Positions 59,460-64,000 of a stretch of 64,000 nucleotides of DNA are shown here, piece by piece. The stretch spans positions 124,001-188,000 of the forward strand of contig WRKR01000001.1 in the NCBI GenBank assembly GCA_009782175.1, written 5' to 3'. Position 1 is the first letter of the stretch. Each line of letters starts with the position of its first letter. Under the pieces are notes generated by a model. It saw nothing but the letters and a program-made list of their open reading frames with translations. It was not told the DNA's origin and did not search any database. A program made the position numbers and the translations under genes. The stretch comes from Cystobacterineae bacterium. Its GTDB lineage: Bacteria; Myxococcota; Myxococcia; Myxococcales; Myxococcaceae.

Positions 59460-60731
59460 TTAGGAGGACCAGGGCACCATTTTCAGCGCATAAAGGTGGC
59501 CCAAGTTGGATAAAACATAGACATAATTTCCCCAAACAGCCGGGGTGGCAGAGATGCCTTGGCCTGGGTTCCAATAGCCCATGGGTTTGCCCGAAACAAT
59601 GTCAAAAAAACCCAGATCGCCTGAGGTGGGCACCATCAACCAGCGCGCATAAATGGCGGGGAGCCTTCCGGAGTTGGCCTTGTCTCCGGCGGCGCTGCGG
59701 CGTGTGGCGGTGAAAGGCCGCGGCGTCAACACCGGCGTATTCCAAATGCGTACCCCATCCTCAGCAGAATGAGCGGAAATGCCAAAGCCCCCTGCCGTCA
59801 ACAGCAAGTTGCCACGCAAAGCCACATAGGTGGCCGCATTCAAACGTTGGTTCCACACAAAGTCGCCCGTTTGCGTGCGGATGGCAAATAAACCGTCTTT
59901 ATAGCTGGCAACATACATATGCGTGCCATCCGCGCTAAATGCAGCCCCTGAGTCCAGATCCAAAAACCGGGTCCCTCCCGTAGGGCTTGTGTTTTTCTCC
60001 CAAAGCACCTCTCCATCCGCCAAACGGAGTGCCACCAGGCTGCCATCCGCAAAGCCCTGGTAGACGGTGGAGCCCAAAACCGCGGGCAAAAAAGCACCGC
60101 GCACGGAAAAGCCCGAAGGTTGTTTTTTGCGGTGTTGCCACAGTTTTTGTCCTGTCTCCGCTTCCAATGCAAACAAAGCGTTGGATTGAGAAACCACCAA
60201 CAACTTGCCATCGGCCAGCACAGGCTGCGTTAACCATTCTTCTCCCATATCTACGGCCCATTTCTCTTGGCCATTTTCCCTATGCAGTGCCCTCAATATA
60301 CCGTCCCCTCCGGGGACAAATATCAACTCACCCTCCCCGCTTATTCCGGCAAAAGCCTTCCCCATGGGTTTGGAAGCCCACAAAATTTTCCCGCTCCCTG
60401 CAGAAATGGCCCGCACAACCCCATCCCGCGTATAGGTATAAACCTGGCCCTTCTCAGCATCTATCCATGGCGTCGCAAATTCCATGGGCTGGTATTCCAA
60501 AAAACCAGGGGCCACCAACTCAGTGGCCCACTCCACAGAAAACAAGTTTGCCGCGTCCGCTTCCCCAGGGGAAAATTGGCTAAGCGGTATACTGCGGCAA
60601 GCCAGCAATGCTGTCAGCAATAACCAATGCCCACCTTTAAACCTAGCTTGCTTCACTTTTGGCTTCGCTCTTTGTTTCAAGGTCTGCTTCATTTTTTGCT
60701 TCATTTTTTGCTTCATTGTTGGCTTCGTCAT
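59460..60731 (-). CDS. PQQ-repeat beta-propeller lipoprotein, BamB-like
   Basis: A 423-aa lipoprotein with signal LLLTALLAC (Cys45 if the first ATG is used). PQQ-type propeller blades recur: VYTYTRDGVVRAISAGSGKILWAS, LRALHRENGQEKWAVDMG, LFALEAETGQKLWQHRK, LVALRLADGEVLWEKNT and LFAIRTQTGDFVWNQRL (written here at 20 or fewer contiguous residues where possible: RAISAGSGKILWAS). It resembles BamB, the outer-membrane assembly factor. Its N-terminal region (MKQKMKQKMKQ) overlaps the preceding gene by 89 bases in another frame, so the true start may be further in, for example an ATG at 60692. Confidence 0.78.
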   Translation of the reverse strand: MTKPTMKQKMKQKMKQTLKQRAKPKVKQARFKGGHWLLLTALLACRSIPLSQFSPGEADAANLFSVEWATELVAPGFLEYQPMEFATPWIDAEKGQVYTYTRDGVVRAISAGSGKILWASKPMGKAFAGISGEGELIFVPGGDGILRALHRENGQEKWAVDMGEEWLTQPVLADGKLLVVSQSNALFALEAETGQKLWQHRKKQPSGFSVRGAFLPAVLGSTVYQGFADGSLVALRLADGEVLWEKNTSPTGGTRFLDLDSGAAFSADGTHMYVASYKDGLFAIRTQTGDFVWNQRLNAATYVALRGNLLLTAGGFGISAHSAEDGVRIWNTPVLTPRPFTATRRSAAGDKANSGRLPAIYARWLMVPTSGDLGFFDIVSGKPMGYWNPGQGISATPAVWGNYVYVLSNLGHLYALKMVPWSS

Positions 60732-61485
60732 TTGCAGAGGGTTTCGTCGTCATCAGCTTGGATTCCAAAAGTGCTTTCGCACGTTGTTTGGCAAGCATAA
60801 CCACTTCGCTTTTGGAGGCCTCCAAGGCGGATACTTTTTCAAACAAAGCCAAGGCCTCTGTTGTTTGCCCCTGCAAAAGCAACATGCGTGCCTGGTGGTA
60901 TTCCCCTTTGCCTTTCAACTCTTCCTGTCCATGGCTTTGCTCAAGCTCTCCAAAGGCCTCAAAGGCCAATGCATATTGTTTGCTTTGCTCCAAAGCATAG
61001 CCTTTGGCTTCCAGGGCGGAGAGGCGCAAAGGGTTTCGGTTTCCCGGGGGGAGGTTGGCCAAAAACCGCTCTGCGGCGGCCAGGGCTTCTTCAGCTTGCC
61101 CCAATTGCAAATGCACATAGGCCAAAAGCAAATGGGCATTGCGGGCAGCAGGCGTTTTGCCTTGGCTTTGTGCTTCAAAGGCCTTCAGGGAGTTGAGCAA
61201 CTCAGCGTTGAGCTCTGCAGGCGTTTTGGCGGCCTGCCCTTCGACAGGCACGAGGGGAGGTATAAAGGGCTCCAAGGCCATGGAAAAAGCCTCTGCCTCT
61301 TGGAGCTCAGCGCGTTGGCCTAAATAAACCCACAGGGCCACCCCTGCTCCTCCTATAACAAGCAGGAGGGCGCCTATAAACAAGCGGACTTGGTTGTGGA
61401 CCAACCAGGGAATGGCTTCTTGTCCCGCTTTTTGGAAAGCATCCGGTGAGCGAAGTTCTTTCTGCTTCTTTTTATAAGTAGACAT
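60643..61485 (-). CDS. TPR membrane protein, YfgM-like
   Basis: A 280-aa protein with one transmembrane helix at about residues 35-54 (LFIGALLLVIGGAGVALWV) and tetratricopeptide repeats between 110 and 245. YfgM-type proteins sit in the inner membrane next to BamB and assist envelope protein traffic. The C-terminus is a repeat of NEAK/SEA units (NEANNEAKNEAKNEAD) encoded by a DNA repeat that the next gene reads in another frame. It lies between der and the BamB-like lipoprotein, a conserved order. Confidence 0.8.
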   Translation of the reverse strand: MSTYKKKQKELRSPDAFQKAGQEAIPWLVHNQVRLFIGALLLVIGGAGVALWVYLGQRAELQEAEAFSMALEPFIPPLVPVEGQAAKTPAELNAELLNSLKAFEAQSQGKTPAARNAHLLLAYVHLQLGQAEEALAAAERFLANLPPGNRNPLRLSALEAKGYALEQSKQYALAFEAFGELEQSHGQEELKGKGEYHQARMLLLQGQTTEALALFEKVSALEASKSEVVMLAKQRAKALLESKLMTTKPSANDEANNEAKNEAKNEADLETKSEAKSEAS

Positions 61486-61619
61486 CGAGCGGCAATCTGT
61501 GCGCTAAGCCGCCCTCTGTCAACATGCTTCTTCGGCAAGGCCTTCCTTTTGCCCGCATAGGGCTTAAGGCCCATTTTGCTGAAGCTCATGCTGTGTTGCA
61601 ATTCGTCTTTGTTCGGCGC

Positions 61620-63002
61620 TTATCGGCGCTTCAAGGCTTTCATGCGTGCCACTTGCTCCAAACGCCGGCGCCGACCGGAGCGCTCTCTAAACCACATTTT
61701 AAAAGGCACTTGCAACCCCAGCCTCTCCCTGAGGCTGTTGGAGAGGTAGCGGCGGTAGGAGTCAAGGAGCTTTTCCGGAAAGTTGCAGACAAATTGGAAA
61801 GAGAGCGGTGAAACCCCCACTTGGGAGCAATAATAAGCGCGAAAGGCCTTTCCCCCAACCAGAGGGGTGGAATGCGCTGCCATGGCAGCCTCCAGCCAAC
61901 GGTTGAGTGCAGGCGTGGGGAAACGCTGTTTGCTTTGCAGGCCGACGTGTTGAGCAAGCTCTAAAAGCTTTTCTATTTTTTTCCCTTTTTTGGCGCTTAA
62001 AAAAACAATGGGGACCCAACTCAGCCAAGGCATGGAGGCTTTGAGTCTTTTGCGAAAAATCTCTTCATCAGAGGCTTGGGCATGCAAGTCCCATTTGTTC
62101 ACCACAAAAACCATGGCCTTTCCACGTTGCTCTGCAAGCTCTGCCAATTTCATGTCCTGCTCTACGGCAAGCTCCTGCACATCCATAACAATGCAGCATA
62201 TGTCGCAAGCCTCCATGGCTTTTAGGCTGCGCAAAATGGTTTGCTGCTCCAGCTGCTCCACAATGGTTGATTTTCGGCGTATACCGGCTGTGTCCGTCAA
62301 TATATAGCGTTGGCCCTTATATTCAAAGCTCTCATCCAAAGCATCACGCGTCGTTCCGGGGAGGGGGCTTGTTAAAAAGCGTTCTGTTTTCAGCAAAGCG
62401 TTGGCCAAGGTGCTTTTGCCGACATTGGGCCTTCCCAAGAGTGCAATGCGGATGGCGCTTAAAACTTCAGAGGCCGGAGGAAATTGGGGGGGGGGCAACT
62501 GTTGCAAAATGGCCAGGCGCAGCGCTTCTATTCCCAGGTTATGTTCTGCTGAAACGGGGTGGGGCTCTTTCAAACCCAGTTGGAAAAACTCACTGGCAAG
62601 CCAATCCGCCGAGGAAGGAGTATCGGCTTTGTTCACCACCAACAACAGAGGTTTGGGTTGTTTGCGCAACACTTTGGCCAATTCCATGTCATCCACGCTA
62701 AGCCCCTGCTTCCCGTCGACGACAAACAGAATAAGCTCACACTCTTCTATGGCCACCTGTGCCTGCAAAAACACCTGCCTGGAGAGCGCGTCTTCTGTGC
62801 CTGAAGCTATAAAGCCGCCTGTGTCTATCAACGTCATGCGCCGGGTTTCCCACTCGCAATCCGCATAGTGGCGATCTCTTGTCACCCCCGAAAAATTTTG
62901 GACCAAGGCTTGGTGGTGGCCTAACAAGCGGTTGAATAAAGTAGACTTGCCCACATTCGGACGACCCACAATGGCCACCATGGCATGCCTAGTCCCCAAC
63001 AT
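61620..63002 (-). CDS. der: Ribosome-assembly GTPase Der (EngA)
   Basis: A 460-aa protein with two tandem GTPase domains: G1 GRPNVGKSTLF and GRPNVGKSTLA, G3 DTGGF and DTAGI, G4 NKAD and NKWD. A C-terminal KH-like domain with the basic tail SGRRRRLEQVARMKALKRR follows. Der supports 50S ribosome maturation. It lies 18 bases after era on the same strand. Confidence 0.97.
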   Translation of the reverse strand: MLGTRHAMVAIVGRPNVGKSTLFNRLLGHHQALVQNFSGVTRDRHYADCEWETRRMTLIDTGGFIASGTEDALSRQVFLQAQVAIEECELILFVVDGKQGLSVDDMELAKVLRKQPKPLLLVVNKADTPSSADWLASEFFQLGLKEPHPVSAEHNLGIEALRLAILQQLPPPQFPPASEVLSAIRIALLGRPNVGKSTLANALLKTERFLTSPLPGTTRDALDESFEYKGQRYILTDTAGIRRKSTIVEQLEQQTILRSLKAMEACDICCIVMDVQELAVEQDMKLAELAEQRGKAMVFVVNKWDLHAQASDEEIFRKRLKASMPWLSWVPIVFLSAKKGKKIEKLLELAQHVGLQSKQRFPTPALNRWLEAAMAAHSTPLVGGKAFRAYYCSQVGVSPLSFQFVCNFPEKLLDSYRRYLSNSLRERLGLQVPFKMWFRERSGRRRRLEQVARMKALKRR

Positions 63003-63020
63003 GGTTAGTCCTCAGCATGG

Positions 63021-63947
63021 TTAGTCCCCGGAGGCATAGCCCATCCTCTTTAGGCCCTCGGCGCTGTCACTCCACCGTGGATCTACCTTCACACGGAGCC
63101 CCAAATATACGCGCGCATTCAACATGCGCTCCATTGCCAGACGAGCGGCTGTTCCAATTTTTTTGAGCATCTGCCCCTGCTTGCCAATGACAATGGCTTT
63201 TTGGCCTTCACGCTCTACATAAATGCTTGCCTCAATGCGGACCAGCCCCTGCAAACCTTCCCCTTGTGCATTTGAAACGAAACGGTTGCTTTCGTCAAAA
63301 TGCTCAACCCGCACAGCTGTTGAATAAGGTATTTCTTGACGGCACAAACGCAAAGCCTGCTCTCTTATAAACTCTTCGGCCAACTGCAACTCGCTTTGGT
63401 CCGCAAAAGTATCCGCGGAAAACATGGCTTCACCTTCTGGGCATAGTGGAACCAAAGTCCCCCAAAAATCCTCTATCCCATCTCCGGTGAGTGCGGACAC
63501 AGGAATTATTCCTGCAAAGGCATGCAACTTGGAGCACTCTTGGATCAACGGCAAAAGCGAAGGTTTTTCTATCAAGTCTATCTTGTTCATCAACAACAAT
63601 GCCGGCTTTGAAATAACGCGCATTCGGGCCAGCGCCTGTTTGGTTTTTGCCAAAGAAGGGTTGGTGGCATCCACAATCCACACAACCACGTCGCATTCTT
63701 CAAGGCAGCGAAAAGCCGTTTTCAGCATATAGCGCGTCAACGCATCGCTGGGTTGGTGGATGCCCGGCGTATCCCAAAAAGCCACTTGGGCTTCATCGCG
63801 CGTCAACACGCCGAGAATGCGGTTTCGCGTCGTTTGTGCACGACGCGAAACAATCGAAATTTTCTCGCCTATAAGCCTGTTGAGAAGTGTGCTCTTGCCA
63901 ACATTTGGCTGCCCAATCAATGCAGCAAATCCACTTCTCATCGTCAC
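63021..63947 (-). CDS. era: GTPase Era
   Basis: A 308-aa protein: G1 GQPNVGKSTLLN, G2 QTTRNRILG, G3 DTPGIHQP, G4 NKID, and the C-terminal KH domain (IVIGKQGQMLKKIGTAARLAME). Era binds the 3' end of 16S rRNA during 30S maturation. The start is taken as GTG at 63947, since GGAG lies 6 bases upstream; an ATG two codons later (63941) is possible. It is the first gene of the visible era-der-TPR-BamB run. Confidence 0.96.
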   Translation of the reverse strand: MTMRSGFAALIGQPNVGKSTLLNRLIGEKISIVSRRAQTTRNRILGVLTRDEAQVAFWDTPGIHQPSDALTRYMLKTAFRCLEECDVVVWIVDATNPSLAKTKQALARMRVISKPALLLMNKIDLIEKPSLLPLIQECSKLHAFAGIIPVSALTGDGIEDFWGTLVPLCPEGEAMFSADTFADQSELQLAEEFIREQALRLCRQEIPYSTAVRVEHFDESNRFVSNAQGEGLQGLVRIEASIYVEREGQKAIVIGKQGQMLKKIGTAARLAMERMLNARVYLGLRVKVDPRWSDSAEGLKRMGYASGD

Positions 63948-64000
63948 AAGCTACTCCACATTTAAAACTGAGGTTCTTGAACGGATAGCACAATGGAGTC

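Overview
This 64 kb window is from a Gram-negative bacterial chromosome: lipoproteins, an outer-envelope PbpC/alpha-2-macroglobulin pair and a CreBCD system are all present. The era-der-TPR-PQQ gene order and the general gene mix suggest a deltaproteobacterial (Myxococcota-like) relative of moderate GC. That placement is an inference. No tRNA or rRNA gene was seen.

Left part (1-30 kb): housekeeping and envelope genes. Branched-chain amino-acid synthesis comes first (leuC cut by the window edge, leuA, cimA, with ridA between them). Then follow a YCII protein, a secreted unknown, and a creB-creC-creD operon flanked by related stem-loop elements. After that come a beta-carbonic anhydrase, a protein that looks like a member of the AcrVA2 anti-CRISPR family, a thioredoxin-like protein and a jacalin-like lectin. 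A tightly coupled three-gene operon encodes a 1749-aa repetitive exported protein, a bacterial alpha-2-macroglobulin whose thioester cysteine is replaced, and PbpC. A DUF485-like/ActP symporter pair and a lipoprotein close this part.

Middle (30-55.5 kb): a large defence region. A Clp-fold serine proteinase gene and a small coupled partner sit beside a fragment of decayed CRISPR repeats, a BrnT-BrnA toxin-antitoxin module with a palindromic operator, and a phage-lysis-like remnant. Then comes a CRISPR array of 110 intact repeats (my count). The array, its leader and all cas genes read leftwards (minus strand). Operon order is cas3, cas5c, cas8c, cas7c, cas4, then a complete type III-B Cmr module (cmr1, cas10 without HD but with GGDD, a DUF6602-like PD-(D/E)XK nuclease candidate, cmr3, cmr4, cmr5, cmr6), then cas1 and cas2. 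The Cmr module therefore interrupts a type I-C operon between cas4 and cas1, has no Cas6 and probably uses crRNAs cut by Cas5c. No CARF or SAVED effector is visible, so the DUF6602-like protein is the obvious candidate output of Cas10 signalling. Between cas3 and cas5 lies a miniature degenerate repeat-spacer-repeat in crRNA orientation, built like the known Cas-regulating RNAs (CreR).

Right part (56-64 kb): a tyrosine/aromatic ammonia-lyase very like the Flavobacterium enzyme, a membrane diguanylate cyclase, and the run era, der, TPR membrane protein, BamB-like lipoprotein. In this run the last two genes overlap in a dual-coding repeat.
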